Assembly: GCA_007922305.1 (NCBI GenBank)
Contig: ML677373.1
Coordinates: 14,872,709 to 14,936,708 of the forward strand
Source of the DNA: Dermatemys mawii
Taxonomy: Eukaryota > Chordata > Testudines > Dermatemydidae
Reading direction: 5' to 3'
DNA length: 64,000 bases
The translations under genes and the position numbers were made by a program. This document shows, piece by piece, positions 38,201 through 46,985 of the stretch (position 1 is the first letter of the stretch; every line of letters starts with the position of its first letter). The notes beneath the pieces were generated by a model that had not been told where the DNA came from, did no database searches, and was given only the letters and a program-made list of their open reading frames with translations.

Positions 38201-39624
38201 AGATTGAGTCAATAAAATATTGATGCTTTATTACAGGCCTTAATGTACCTTCAGTATCCTGTCATTTGAGTTGCTGAATAATGTTAACTTCGTTAATAGC
38301 AACAAAGTCTGCCATCTTCTCCAAAATATTAGTCCTTTAGTCCTGGTGCTGGGAATCATTTTAAAGTAATCATTATTCATTTTTCTCAAAATAAACTCAA
38401 TGTGCAAAAAAAGATGTCCTGGAAATTTAATGCTGGTATTAAAATGAAAGATACCCCTCTGAAAATAGTGGCTTAAAGTGGATACATTGAGGTATCCTGT
38501 TAACTTATTAAATTTTTCTAATTTTTTGAAACTGCATGGATTATGGAAACTTACAACTGTGGTGTTTTTGTTTTTGTTTTTTTAACCCAGTTGTAATTGA
38601 TAACTGTATATTTCTCTTAATAGGTACACATTCCTTCACTTACTGTATTCTCAAACTTCCCAGTGTTTAGAAAAAAGTACATTTGTCTTGCACAGTCTAT
38701 GGACTTCTCTCCCAGAAGTGGGTTTTTCTCCATAGGAAACAACAAAGGCAAAGCTTTGTTGTATAGGTATGTATTAAATTAGCCTCCTTAATTTTTTTGT
38801 TTCGAGGACTTTTTTTTTTTTTTTACGGTATTTAAGGAGGGGTATAGATGGCTGCGGAGACTTGTATGGTAAGGATAGTCTTTGATCTCTAGGGCACTAG
38901 CTCAAATTGGAGACTTAAGTTAATTAGCTTTTATGCAATATATGAAGTATATACAGTGCTTCACAAAACATAAGACACATTGCAAGTTCCAAAGAGCAAA
39001 TCTTGTGGTCATTTCAGTAGACTATGAAATGGATTTTAGTCCACATATTAGTCAAATGTCCATACCAAAAACCACAGTCATAGTTGTTTCAGCAGAGGCC
39101 ACAAATTAAACAAGACAGATTGAATTGTCCTAACCTTTATTTGAGGCACAAGTTTAAAAACTCCTCTTTAAATCTTACTAACTAGAGATTAAAAATCTCA
39201 CCATGTAAATTCGACTTAATATAGTTGACAGGTGGTGTGTTGGGAGTGGTTATGAGGATAAGGCTTACAACAGTGAGACTGCGCAAAAAAAAAAGTCAGT
39301 GTGCATCTTATCACTTCCTCCTTTAATATGAATTTGGGATCAGCATATCTCACGTACATCTCTTCCCTGAGCTGTTAACATTTGAAGAATCAGAATATAC
39401 TTTGTACGGTTCTGCAAATTAGCATGATATATGATGTTGTAACAAAGATCTCTGTATTAATATATACTGTAGGGAGAAATATTTGGGATTATACATGAGA
39501 ATACCTAGTGTTTCCAGACACAGTATTAATGAAAGTTGTCTGCCTTCTACAATAACACTTGTGATTGTTTTGGTTTACATGCTTAACTTTTTGTTTCAGG
39601 TTGAAACATTATTCAGATTTCTGA
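19945..39624 (+). CDS. UTP18: UTP18, complete gene (13 coding exons, 538 aa)
   Basis: UTP18 is a WD40 protein of the UTP-B part of the nucleolar small-subunit processome, needed for early 18S pre-rRNA cleavage. Coding exons: 19945-20208, 22395-22528, 22715-22810, 23832-23908, 24144-24229, 25470-25595, 26053-26227, 27180-27280, 28462-28552, 30238-30361, 35079-35253, 38624-38766, 39600-39624; total 1617 nt with stop. The start is the only ATG after an in-frame TAG at 19891. The order is a basic Ala/Arg-rich N-terminus, KPAVERRLEELVFG (55-68), an acidic region (about 100-135), then WD40 blades from about 235 (TVQFHPSAQVIM, KFEVSPDGSFLL, EVFIWDV, SLTFNPTTEILA, MDFSPRSGFF), ending in KALLYRLKHYSDF. 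The human protein is about 556 residues. All junctions are GT-AG. Confidence 0.96.
20575..20945 (+). mobile_element. CR1 LINE 3' end
   Basis: The CR1 order is aaggaagttcttcttcacac, then cacctgtggaactccttgtc, then ttagccaggatggctaagg, then ggtctgacctagtacggcta and a ttcttatgttc tail. It is 5' truncated and sits only 370 bp inside UTP18 intron 1. Confidence 0.9.
21211..21820. mobile_element. hAT MITE with perfect 8-bp target duplication
   Basis: Ends caggggtgggcaaa and tttgcccatccctg are 14-bp inverted repeats with one mismatch, flanked by identical gtttagag at 21203-21210 and 21821-21828. An 8-bp duplication is the hAT signature. The interior is GC-rich with no transposase; open frames inside it are incidental. 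Confidence 0.88.
22395..22528 (+). CDS. UTP18: UTP18 exon 2 (acidic region)
   Basis: 134 nt after a T-rich tract and aag acceptor; donor gtgagt at 22529; exit phase 2. It encodes LDDVVTGNLLKEDSSDSEVE, then NEAKDNFPPSKKPAWVDDDD and EAEE. The S-D-S-E-V-E-N-E-A-K string and KPxWVD are family hallmarks. Confidence 0.95.
22715..22810 (+). CDS. UTP18: UTP18 exon 3
   Basis: 96 nt; acceptor tttcctag, donor gtaaga; entry and exit phase 2. Encodes IDMTHRYRKDMMKSDAEKKL then AKENLKKRLQEQ, a charged, probably helical segment. Confidence 0.94.
22811..23831 (+). other. UTP18 intron 3, no feature seen
   Basis: 1021 bp of AT-rich intron without a repeat I recognise. Confidence 0.6.
23832..23908 (+). CDS. 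UTP18: UTP18 exon 4
   Basis: 77 nt; acceptor cttttag, donor gtaact; exit phase 1. Encodes FQQTMGGVPFWAQKDKKKAR then KSASD. The MGGVPxWA motif is typical of the family. Confidence 0.94.
24144..24229 (+). CDS. UTP18: UTP18 exon 5
   Basis: 86 nt; acceptor taattag, donor gtaaaa; exit phase 0. Encodes DDSDEDNELLRKTGNFVSAS then ETLPRGILQ, a second acidic patch followed by the conserved RTGNF/LPRGIL-type segment leading into the propeller. Confidence 0.94.
24230..25469 (+). other. UTP18 intron 5, no clear feature
   Basis: 1240 bp. The segment near 24350-24440 (tttcccaaactcttgaaagct) could be old hAT or LINE debris but is too degraded to name. Confidence 0.5.
25470..25595 (+). CDS. UTP18: UTP18 exon 6 (first WD40 blade)
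   Basis: 126 nt, exactly 42 codons; acceptor ttctag, donor gtgagc. Encodes MKNCLEANNERPSDAKLRTV then QFHPSAQVIMTAGLDKSISL and FQ. Confidence 0.95.
26053..26227 (+). CDS. UTP18: UTP18 exon 7
   Basis: 175 nt; acceptor catgaag, donor gtgagg; exit phase 1. Encodes VDGKTNPKIQSIHLESFPVY then KAQFSADGEQVIATGTRSKL and FYVYDMMSGNIIPINQIR. VDGKTNPKIQSI is nearly invariant in vertebrates as I recall. Confidence 0.95.
26606..26638 (+). repeat. Compound microsatellite (GAT)5(GTT)6
   Basis: Five GAT units (26606-26620) run directly into six GTT units (26621-26638) in UTP18 intron 7. The rest of that 952-bp intron shows nothing else. Confidence 0.95.
27180..27280 (+). CDS. UTP18: UTP18 exon 8
   Basis: 101 nt; acceptor tttgag, donor gtagct, which is weak. 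Encodes MQEKFIRKFEVSPDGSFLLL then TGISGYLHLLTMK. The frame runs open past the donor to 27424, so retention would add a short novel tail. Confidence 0.93.
27281..28461 (+). other. UTP18 intron 8
   Basis: 1181 bp. The only notable item is an A16-G9 homopolymer junction at 27580-27604. Confidence 0.7.
28462..28552 (+). CDS. UTP18: UTP18 exon 9
   Basis: 91 nt; acceptor tcctag, donor gtaagt; exit phase 1. Encodes TKELIGSMKINGKAVASAFS then PDSSKIYTNS. Confidence 0.94.
28553..30237 (+). other. UTP18 intron 9
   Basis: 1685 bp. It contains a short GA run near 29070-29084 and a 23-base A run at 29857-29879; the open frames near 29430-29730 have no domain or splice support. Confidence 0.6.
30238..30361 (+). 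CDS. UTP18: UTP18 exon 10 (WD blade)
   Basis: 124 nt; acceptor aattag, donor gtaagt; exit phase 2. Encodes NEGEVFIWDVKSRCCLNRFT then DEGCLHGTCLAVSKNGQYVA and CG, including a canonical WD dipeptide. Confidence 0.95.
30490..30732. mobile_element. Harbinger-like MITE
   Basis: Ends gactatgtctacactg and cagtgtagacataacc are inverted repeats (14 of 16), flanked by tta and tga, a possible degraded 3-bp duplication. The interior carries a T16 run at 30662-30677. Confidence 0.65.
30816..31473. mobile_element. Solo LTR-like element with TAAT duplication
   Basis: 658 bp beginning TGTGAC and ending GTCACA, flanked on both sides by TAAT (30812-30815 and 31474-31477). The TG...CA ends and 4-bp duplication fit a solo LTR of a retrovirus- or Gypsy-type element. 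No internal coding sequence is present. Resemblance to abundant turtle LTRs is from memory. Confidence 0.7.
32925..33168 (+). mobile_element. CR1 LINE 3' end
   Basis: acaagttcatggaggatagg, then tggctattagccaggatggg, then tttggtctgacccagtatgg. A 5'-truncated CR1 in UTP18 intron 10. Confidence 0.88.
33265..34550 (-). mobile_element. LTR-like retroelement remnant
   Basis: About 1.29 kb starting tgtgatgggttgag and closing gtgtgacaca. Read on the minus strand it starts TGTGTCACAC and ends CCCATCACA, with a TATA-like ctataaaagg (near 33985) and an AATAAA (near 33665) in the right order for an LTR. I find no clear flanking duplication, so boundaries and class are uncertain. No viral genes are visible. 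Confidence 0.5.
35079..35253 (+). CDS. UTP18: UTP18 exon 11
   Basis: 175 nt; acceptor ctttag, donor gtaagt; exit phase 0. Encodes SCSGVVNVYAHDVCLRETNP then KPLKAIMNLVTAATSLTFNP and TTEILAVASNAADDAVRL. Confidence 0.95.
35254..38623 (+). other. UTP18 intron 11
   Basis: 3370 bp. Apart from a short MITE at 37178-37308 I see no recognisable element; open frames at 36888-37124 and 37516-37761 (minus) have no domain or splice support. Confidence 0.6.
37178..37308. mobile_element. Short MITE (ggtgctggaac ends)
   Basis: aagggtgctggaacaatttg at the left and gttccagcacttg at the right are inverted repeats about 130 bp apart; the interior (gctgagagccattgaacca) matches a turtle repeat I recall. No coding capacity. 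Confidence 0.6.
38624..38766 (+). CDS. UTP18: UTP18 exon 12
   Basis: 143 nt; acceptor ttaatag, donor gtatgt; exit phase 2. Encodes VHIPSLTVFSNFPVFRKKYI then CLAQSMDFSPRSGFFSIGNN and KGKALLY. Confidence 0.94.
38767..39599 (+). other. UTP18 intron 12, no feature seen
   Basis: 833 bp of AT-rich sequence with a T run near 38811-38824; nothing else nameable. Confidence 0.6.
39600..39624 (+). CDS. UTP18: UTP18 exon 13 (C-terminus and stop)
   Basis: Acceptor tttcag at 39594-39599. Encodes RLKHYSDF then TGA (39622-39624), matching the LHHYSDF-type C-terminus of vertebrate UTP18. A donor-like gtatga follows at 39636, suggesting the exon ends at 39635. Confidence 0.93.
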
Positions 39625-40414
39625 GAAGAGAGACGGTATGAGGAAAGCTTCTTTCAATCACAAAAGTGTGAGTAATTTTGGGTCAGTTGTCAATAGCACA
39701 ATTCTGGGGAAACATGTTTCAATCTCGCTCCTCTTCCCTTGCTTAAAACTTCACTTCCGTGTGTTGGGGGGAAAATTTGGGAGGCATTTCGTATTTCTTA
39801 CACTCTTAAAACTGGAAGGGTGGTTTTTTTAATTTAATACAAGTTACTATGATTTGTCTGTACTTGAGGGCAGAATTTAATGATGGTTCAAGGAATAAAC
39901 TGTTGCCAAGCAGGCTTCAATCTCTGCTGCTCTGCTAGTGGTAATCAACCTACTACCCCATCAGTCATTAATTCCTTGTGTCACCTTTCTTACAAATAAG
40001 ACCCTGCTCTAATGTCGTAAATATTCTGGCCTCAGTATTATCAAACAATAGAATAGTTACACTGCAGATTTCAGTATGGAGACCCACACATCAGTTTACA
40101 GTTGGCATATATTGATTTAGCTTGATTTGATAACTGACTGATTTAGGTGTGTCCAAAACAAGGTTTAATGTAGACAGTCTGTGTGGTATTTATCACATAA
40201 TCTGTTATCTAAAAGATGTACAATACAATCAGCGTGGGTGACTTCCACTAGTAACTCAATACTATAGATCACTGAACCCAAATGCCTGGAACAGTGGAAA
40301 CTGGGAACAATGGCACAGACTTTATATATAAACTTCAAACAAATATTCAGTTTCTGTGGTGTCTAATGTTTTACAGATACTAATGTATTCCTCTGTACTG
40401 TTTTCTCTCCCCAG

Positions 40415-40590
40415 ATGCTGTAAACGTCAGTTACAAGTGTGCTGATTAAAACACAAATACACACACACACACCCCGTGTAATTTTTAAAATACTTCCGTA
40501 TTTTTTTATGAAAGTTCATAGGTTCCAATGTTGTGTTTTTGTAGCTTTTGTGAGTATTTATGTTACTTAATAAAAGCACTGGATAAAATG
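40415..40590 (+). other. UTP18: Probable UTP18 3' UTR exon 14
   Basis: A strong acceptor (gttttctctccccag, ending 40414) is followed by 175 nt ending just after an AATAAA signal. Paired with the donor-like gtatga at 39636 it would form a 779-bp intron in the 3' UTR. No transcript evidence is available; the alternative is one continuous 3' UTR, possibly ending after the aataaa near 39894. Confidence 0.5.
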
Positions 40591-40642
40591 TTTCCAGATA
40601 GTCTTCCAACTTCTTTTTGTTTTTGTGTGTGGTGGTGGTGTA
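40569..40642 (+). terminator. UTP18: UTP18 polyadenylation signal and GT-rich downstream element
   Basis: AATAAA lies at 40569-40574, followed about 40 nt later by a long T/GT-rich stretch (ttttgtttttgtgtgtggtg). This is the classic pair for cleavage near 40590. Confidence 0.7.
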
Positions 40643-41334
40643 AATTAGTGTTTAGTGGAAGCATGTAGGATTTGAATGGCTGGTGGGCTAATCCCACTGT
40701 GTGATCTATCCCTCTTCAGCAAACACTTCAATTCTTTTTTAGATATTCTAGCTGTATTAAGTATTGCGGTGCCAGAGATGAGCTAAACATATTGAATTTT
40801 AACCAGCTTAGTATATTAAGCATTTAAAATATTTTCCAAGCCATTGGAACTTAAGTTGGCCGTAAGAGATGTATTTTTAGGACCTTATAAGAAACTAATT
40901 GTACATCTGAATTTTATTTGATTTTTTTTTTAAAAATTCTTGGGAAAAACCACTGGCTAATCATAAGATACTTTAGTTTCCTGAGGTGCCACATAAACTT
41001 TCTAACTATGAAATTTTTCAGATGTGCGTCATCCAGCAAGGATAATTTTATAGATGCTGATGCTTCATCACTGGAGGCCAAATATACAGCATCTCTAATT
41101 TCACTCCTTACTTGGTCCGAAGTTACCAAAGTAATTGGTAGCTATAGAACTCTGTTAAGCCTCCAGTGAAGGTGGAAGTACAAAAGAAGTTATTGAGTTC
41201 ATTTTGAGCATTTTCATCCCTGAAGTAGGGGAAAAATGCAGATTTCATGTCTTCATGCTCTCGACATCTTAAGTTATAGCTATCAACCTTTTTTGTAAGC
41301 TATGGGGAGAAATGCTGGTGTGCTTCATAGCATA

Positions 41335-41475
41335 CACTGTGGTGGTGTAGCCATGTTGGTCCCAGGATGTTGGAGGCTAGGTGGGTGAGAATATCTTTTA
41401 TTGAACTAACTTCTGTTGTCTCTCACCAAAAGAAGTTGCTTCATAAATACATATTTAAGTGGGGTTTTTAAACAT
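41335..41475. repeat. Unclassified reptile interspersed repeat
   Basis: gtagccatgttggtcccagg, then ggtgggtgagaatatctttt, then attgaactaacttctgttg belongs to an abundant sauropsid repeat family I recall but cannot classify. Confidence 0.55.
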
Positions 41476-42094
41476 CACACTGTTGCCCACAAACCTATTT
41501 AGTGATTTTTGTCTAAAACCTTGACTGCACAAACCCAAGAGTGATGGAAGAATGAGTTTACTACCGATGTGTAAAATCAAGAATATCTGAAACATTTAAT
41601 CTCTTTTCAAAGTTTGACATTTGCAATAAATATAAATTAAAACTGGTTGATTTAATGCTTTTTCCAGTGGGGCTGAAATATGCACTTAAATAAAATAAAA
41701 TGTCTGCTTGGGGATTATTCTTCCTGTGGCTTTGAAGACACCTAGCTAAATCTTCCCTGACTGAAAGATTCAGTAAAATTTCAAAGCCAGTCTCACCGAG
41801 GCAAATTTCTCTAATTATTCACTAGAGGGCAGTACTGTATCACACAAAGCAATGCAAGTCCAAGTAAATGTGATCTTATATTTCAAGCTTGTTCTGTGAC
41901 AGTACCTGCATTTAGTACCAGAAAAAGATAACACTAAGCAGCTCATTTGCATTCATCCAAGTATTACAACTGTAGGAAAGTTCAGTGTTTAAAACACACA
42001 CAATTATATGAGAAATTGTTTTCAGAGGATGAGGAGGCTTAAGCACTGATAGGCATGAAACACTACTTCCAAGGAGAACATAATAATTGGAGAA

Positions 42095-42290
42095 TGTGAC
42101 TATTAGCCAGGATGGGCAGGAATGGTGTCCCTAGCCTCTGTTTGCCAGAACCTGGGAATGGGTGACAGGGGATGGATCACTGGATGACTACTTGTTCTGT
42201 TCATTCCCTCTGGGGCACCTGGCACTGGCCACTGTCAGAAGACTGGGTAAGATGGACTTTTGGTCTGACCCAGTAGGGCCATTCTTAAGT
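42095..42290 (+). mobile_element. CR1 LINE 3' end
   Basis: attagccaggatgggcagga, then tgacaggggatggatcactg, then ttttggtctgacccagtagg. 5' truncated. Confidence 0.88.
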
Positions 42291-43639
42291 TTTTAATGTT
42301 TAATCCTTCTAACATCAATGTGTGGTAGATAGGTTTCTCAATTTAGCTAATCTGGTGTTGAAAATGGGAGCTTTGGGGTCCCAGCATTTAGTTTACTAGG
42401 CCACAATGCTTCTGACGGTTATCTTCTGCCTTTCCCTAATGCCCTAACCTGAGATGGGGATAATTAGTCAAAAAGAAAACAGTAAAGGTCAACATTTTCT
42501 AGTAAGCTACAAATCAAAGTAAAAATAATTGAAGTGCAAAAGTTACAAATTTTTTAGTTTTAAATTGATGGGGTAAATATATGTAAACAGTTTTAAGAGC
42601 TACCCCCTGCTATAAGCAAAATAATTTTTGCAAAAAAAAAGTGCTAAGGACATACTCTATAAATGGATAATGTGGGGTGCTGCATGAGCCTGAACTGCAT
42701 ACCAAGAGATGCCTACCACAAACTGTAGTTCGTTTAAGTGAGTCACAATTCAATGTATCCAAATGTATTCAAAAGCAGTAGCAGTAATATTCTAAAGTTT
42801 ATGTAAACAGTCTTTTTATGGCTAATTGTTGCACAGAGCTCCCTTTGAAGTTTAAAGGATTCAGATGCAAAAAAAAAAGTCAATAGTAGGACTGTGACCC
42901 ATTGTTCATTAAATAGAAGCTAAATCTGTCTGTGGTGGGATAGGTGGTTTTGCACTATAGAAAAGAATTGTCCATTTCAGCTAAAGTAACCACTGCAGTG
43001 GCTTATTGGTATTGACTCAAAGGTGCAGCCAGGTTTTAGAATGCAGTCATTATCGGTTCATTACAATGTGCAAGAGTCCAAATTTAGCCTCATTTATTAT
43101 ATAAAGGCAAAATAGTACAACACAAAAAGAAAATATATGTAGCCTCCTTCCAGGAAGCAATTTTTATCTTGGAGTGTGTTTACCTTATTCTGAAGGTGTG
43201 CTTCAAAGATTCACACTTGAGCTAGTGTATTTGTAGTATAATTTTACAAGTCCCAAAATGCCTTGCATGTCATGTGAAGTTTAGCCCAGTAGTTTGGTGT
43301 TGGCTTTGTCGCTGGTACCTCCCTTTATTTTCCCATATTTCATTTTAAATACTGTATTCCAAGTGTTGATGAGCCATGAAAGTACTCCCTAACTGTATTT
43401 GGTGAAAACTATTCATGCATCTTTCTGTTGATGTTTCCTATTTTTTAATGCCAAAACTGACTTCAGCTTTGCAGCGTTGATGGGTTGAACTAAAGTGGGG
43501 TAAGAGCATAACACATGCAGTTAACAACTTCCCTGCACCTATATATGTATTGTATTAATATGCCATGCATATTGGCTAACACTGGAGAGGAGTTGGTGTG
43601 AGGGCAAGGAGGAGAATTAGCCTTTAAGCCCAAAAGATA

Positions 43640-44790
43640 GCTTACAGGAAGCACACATCATTTTGACAAACAATACATGACAGTAAAACTACTAAAAATA
43701 GTAAATAAATTTACTGTTAATAAAATACCATCTAAATATTTTTGCATGTTTTCTACATTTTCAAATATCCTTATTTCCATTATAACGCAATGTGTACAAT
43801 GTTCACTTTAGATTACAAATATTTGCACTGTAAAAAACAATAAATAGTATTTTTCAGTTCACCTAATACAAGTACTGTAGTGCAATCTCTATCACAAAAG
43901 TTGAGCTTACACATGCAGATGTGTACAAAAAAAAAAAACATTAAAAATAAAACAAAATTTGAGCCTAAAAGTCCATTCAGTCCTACTTCTTGTTCAACCA
44001 ATTGCTCAGTCAAACAAGTTTGTTTCCATTTGCAGGAGATAATGCTATCTGCTTATTGGATATAATGTTACCTGAACGTCAGAAAAGGTGTTCTCATGAC
44101 ATTGTTGCCAGCATTGCAAGATAGTTACATGCCAGATGCACTAGAGAGTCATATGTCCCTTTATGCTTCAACTGCCATTCCAGAGGACATGCATCCATGC
44201 TGTTGATGGTTCTGCTTGATAACAATCCAAAGCAGTTCAAACTGACTCATGTTCATTTTTATCATCTGAGTCGGATGCCATGAGCAGCAGATTGATTTTC
44301 TTTTTTAGGTGGTTTGCGTTCTATAATTTCCGCATTGGAGCGTTGCTCTCGTAACGCTTCTGAAAGCGTGCTCCGCATCTCGTTCCTCTCAGATTTTGAA
44401 AGGCACTTGAGATTCTTAAACCTTGGGTCCACGGTAGCTGTAGCTATTTTTAGAAATCTCACACTGGTACCTTCTTTGAATTTTGTCAAATCTGCAATGA
44501 AAGTGTTCTTAAAATGAAGAAGGTGCTAGGTCATCATCTGAGACTGCTATAACATGAAATATATGGCAGAATGCAGGTAAAATAGAGCCAGAGACCTACA
44601 CTTCTCCCCCAAGAAGTTCAGTCGCAAATTTAATTAATACTTTGGTTTTTTTTAATGAGCAGCATGAGAATGGAAGCATGTCCTCTGAATGGTGGCCAAA
44701 GCATAAAGAGGCATATGAATAGTTAACATAGCTGGCACACAAATACCTTCCAATGCCAGCTACACAATCCCATATGGTAAAAGCATTAAA
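43640..44790 (-). mobile_element. Relic of an autonomous hAT transposon
   Basis: About 1.1 kb resembling the 3' half of a ZBED/hAT transposon I recall from turtle DNA, read on the minus strand. It includes the transposase fragment at 44262-44489 and continuing disrupted coding-like sequence up to about 44760. Ends and target duplication are not clear. Confidence 0.55.
44262..44489 (-). pseudogene. hAT/ZBED transposase fragment (dead)
   Basis: A 75-residue open stretch contains IATATVDPRFKNLKCLSKSE followed by RNEMRSTLSEALREQ and then a Lys-rich PPKKENQ segment. The A-T-x-x-D-P-R-F-K-x-L pattern with a following S-x-x-E-R is characteristic of the C-terminal half of hAT transposases next to the dimerisation region. 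No intact start, BED finger or catalytic core is present; the copy is inactive. Confidence 0.7.
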
Positions 44791-45039
44791 AGAAAGAGAG
44801 AGAAGAGCAGTAGATATAAAATTGCTGATTTAAAAAAATTACATGGAGGAATATAGAAAGGAAAGTCATGTCAAGAAGAGGTTAAACAGAGAACCCAGGC
44901 CACCATTCTCACTCTCACAGTAATGCAGCCGGATCTCCGCCTGCAGTGTGGCCCTGTTGTACAGCTTGCCTATACGTTGTACAGAGCTTACTTCCTTTCT
45001 GTCTAGTGTCTATTTCACATATAGCACCCCTTTTTACCA

Positions 45040-45170
45040 ATAGGGAACAGAGGCAGGGAGAAATTCAGTACTTTGCCCACATTTGTGCAGTAACTCAATG
45101 ATTGAGCTGAGGCTTCAACCTGCACCTCTCGAGGTTGGGGGCATGTTTTCACCACACAACCAGCCCTGCT
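45040..45170 (-). repeat. MIR-like SINE, reverse orientation
   Basis: agggaacagaggcagggaga, then gtactttgcccacatttgtg, then gattgagctgaggcttcaac is the inverted MIR core. Confidence 0.5.
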
Positions 45171-45425
45171 CCCCTGAAGAACATTTTTTCCTCCCCATAA
45201 CCCTGCCTTGTTTGTACTGAAATATTTTTCTATCCTACGTAGTGGTCAGTAAATAGAGGTCTTTATTCAGCTGTTATTGACAGCTGAAACATGGATACAC
45301 CCAAACTAGAAATCCCTTGTTTTTCTTCTTATCCACCCCAAATTCTAGACTGGGTCACCTTCATGGGTACAGCTTATACCTGTATGGGAAGTGGAAAAGC
45401 TACTCTGATATAAGCACTTTTATAT

Positions 45426-45538
45426 CAGTCTAACTGTCCACACTAAGGGATGTACTGCTATAAGTATTTTGATAAAAAAAATGGCACCCTTTACTCAAAT
45501 AGTTGTATGGATGTAAAATGTACGTGTGGACCAGGCTG
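45426..45538. mobile_element. Short MITE-like inverted repeat
   Basis: Left end cagtctaactgtccacac and right end gtgtggaccaggctg are imperfect inverted repeats (one 3-nt indel) 113 bp apart, AT-rich inside. The left neighbour ctgatata...tatatcag adds another small palindrome. Confidence 0.45.
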
Positions 45539-45615
45539 AAAATGTAAACAAAAACATAATAGGTGAATGAACAAATGGGAGAAGGATAGGAGAACAAGGT
45601 GATAGGAGAGACAGG

Positions 45616-45659
45616 TGAGTTTGTCTGAATCACTTGTGACAGTGATTCAGACAAACTCA
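45616..45659. repeat. Perfect 19-bp inverted repeat (hairpin)
   Basis: Arms tgagtttgtctgaatcact (45616-45634) and agtgattcagacaaactca (45641-45659) are exact reverse complements separated by the 6-nt spacer tgtgac. No mismatches. Confidence 0.95.
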
Positions 45660-45734
45660 ATAATCATATGCCATTTGCTGTATTCCACCTCTTCGACATT
45701 TTTAAAACACCTTGTTAACCAAGGATTGACTGGG

Positions 45735-46005
45735 AAGCTTGTGGATGAGACATTAAAATCAGATCCTGGCTGCTTTGTGTGGACTTTAAAGATCCCATTT
45801 GACCTTTCCTAAAATCAAGGATTTGACCTTGTGTCCTTGGACAAATTTTCCTTCCCCACTGTGGTTGTGTACTGTGCTATTATGCCTCACCTGGCTGCTG
45901 TCCTCAGAAGTGGCTGCATTTCACTGGTGCTGTAGCGTAGGGCTTGTAAAGCACTTTGGGACCCTTGAGAAGAAAAAGTGCTATATAAATGTAAAATATA
46001 AAGTG
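45735..46005 (+). repeat. Ancient SINE body with L2-like tail
   Basis: ggatgagacattaaaatcag, then tttaaagatcccatttgacc, and finally taaagcactttgggaccctt with gtgctatataaatg match the body and L2-type tail of 5S-headed or AmnSINE-type reptilian SINEs. The head is missing. Confidence 0.6.
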
Positions 46006-46928
46006 ATTGCTAGCACTGGAGGGTGCTTAATTCCAGAGAGAGAATCTCTAGAAGAATGTGCAATTGTAGGGAAAGTGAATGATACCCTGCCACAAATTCA
46101 CAGCCTGACCAGTTTGCAACCTTAGGAGTCCTTGCTGCAGCTGTCCCACTCATGGCTCTTTGATGCTTTATTCCCATCAGCTTCTTTAAATGTCAATTTT
46201 TTAAAATGTGAATGAAGTCACAAAATTCACTAATGAAATTGTATTGATGCCTTTAAATGATTATTAAAAAGGTAAACCCCAAGGTCTTATTGGAATTCTA
46301 TGATTAACTGTGAGCTTTTCTAAACCCCAATCACATAATGATGCATGTTGGCTTTTTTTAATCAAAAGGGAAAGGGGTTACTGCGTGTGCATGAATTAGT
46401 AGTAGGCTGATGTTGCATTTTTAAAAAGAGAGTGTTGCAAAAGTGGTTGGGGTGTTTTGCATATTTTTCTTATTAAGACATGACTAATTTGGAATCCAAT
46501 TAATCATTTTCAGTATTCTGTACCTTGAGAATTATGTATCTTTTATAGCTGGAATCATGCACCAAATCATATAAAATGATGGAAGTGTCTATTGCCACTT
46601 TCCCCTCCACCTCTTCTAAATGAGAGGAATTCAGACTCCTATATCCCATGTTGAAGGTTATGTAATGTCATTGCTGCTTAGAGAGAATCAGTCTGAGGAG
46701 TGGTAGTTGACTAGATAATCTGGTAAAATATTCAATCTGATGAAAATGGTTTACTAAGGTATCACATTGCAACTCTCTAACATGGCAAATGTAGAATTTT
46801 GGACAATTTAAAGGTATGACCTACATACAAAATTATACCTATATAATTTAAGGTGCAACTTTATACCAATTTAATTAAAATAGTGCACATTTATTTGAAT
46901 ACTCATATGCTGGTTTACCAATCTAAAC

Positions 46929-46975
46929 TAGGGTGACCAGATAGCAAATGTGAAAAATCAGGATGGGGATGGGGG
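46929..46975. mobile_element. hAT MITE fragment truncated by assembly gap
   Basis: tagggtgaccagatagc is the left end of the same MITE family as 51950-52070 and 56679-56802. The copy runs into the N gap and no matching right end follows. Confidence 0.75.
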
Positions 46976-46985
46976 NNNNNNNNNN
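46976..46985. other. Assembly gap (10 N)
   Basis: Ten N bases; a placeholder, so real length is unknown and the sequence on the two sides need not be contiguous at this spacing. Confidence 1.

Larger units (their letters stand above)
40640..43630. other. Intergenic DNA downstream of UTP18
   Basis: No gene is supported. A minus-strand frame at 40914-41129 lacks any domain I recognise. It holds an unclassified repeat (41335-41475) and a CR1 3' end (42095-42290). Confidence 0.65.

Noticed and set aside
40455..40472. (AC)n run in the UTP18 3' UTR as a regulatory repeat
   Set aside because: Short common dinucleotide repeat; no reason to give it function.
40914..41129. Minus-strand 71-residue frame downstream of UTP18
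   Set aside because: No domain, splice site or promoter support; chance frame or unidentifiable relic.
45616..45659. microRNA precursor
   Set aside because: A 44-nt hairpin with a 19-bp stem is shorter than usual pre-miRNAs; no flanking stem extension.
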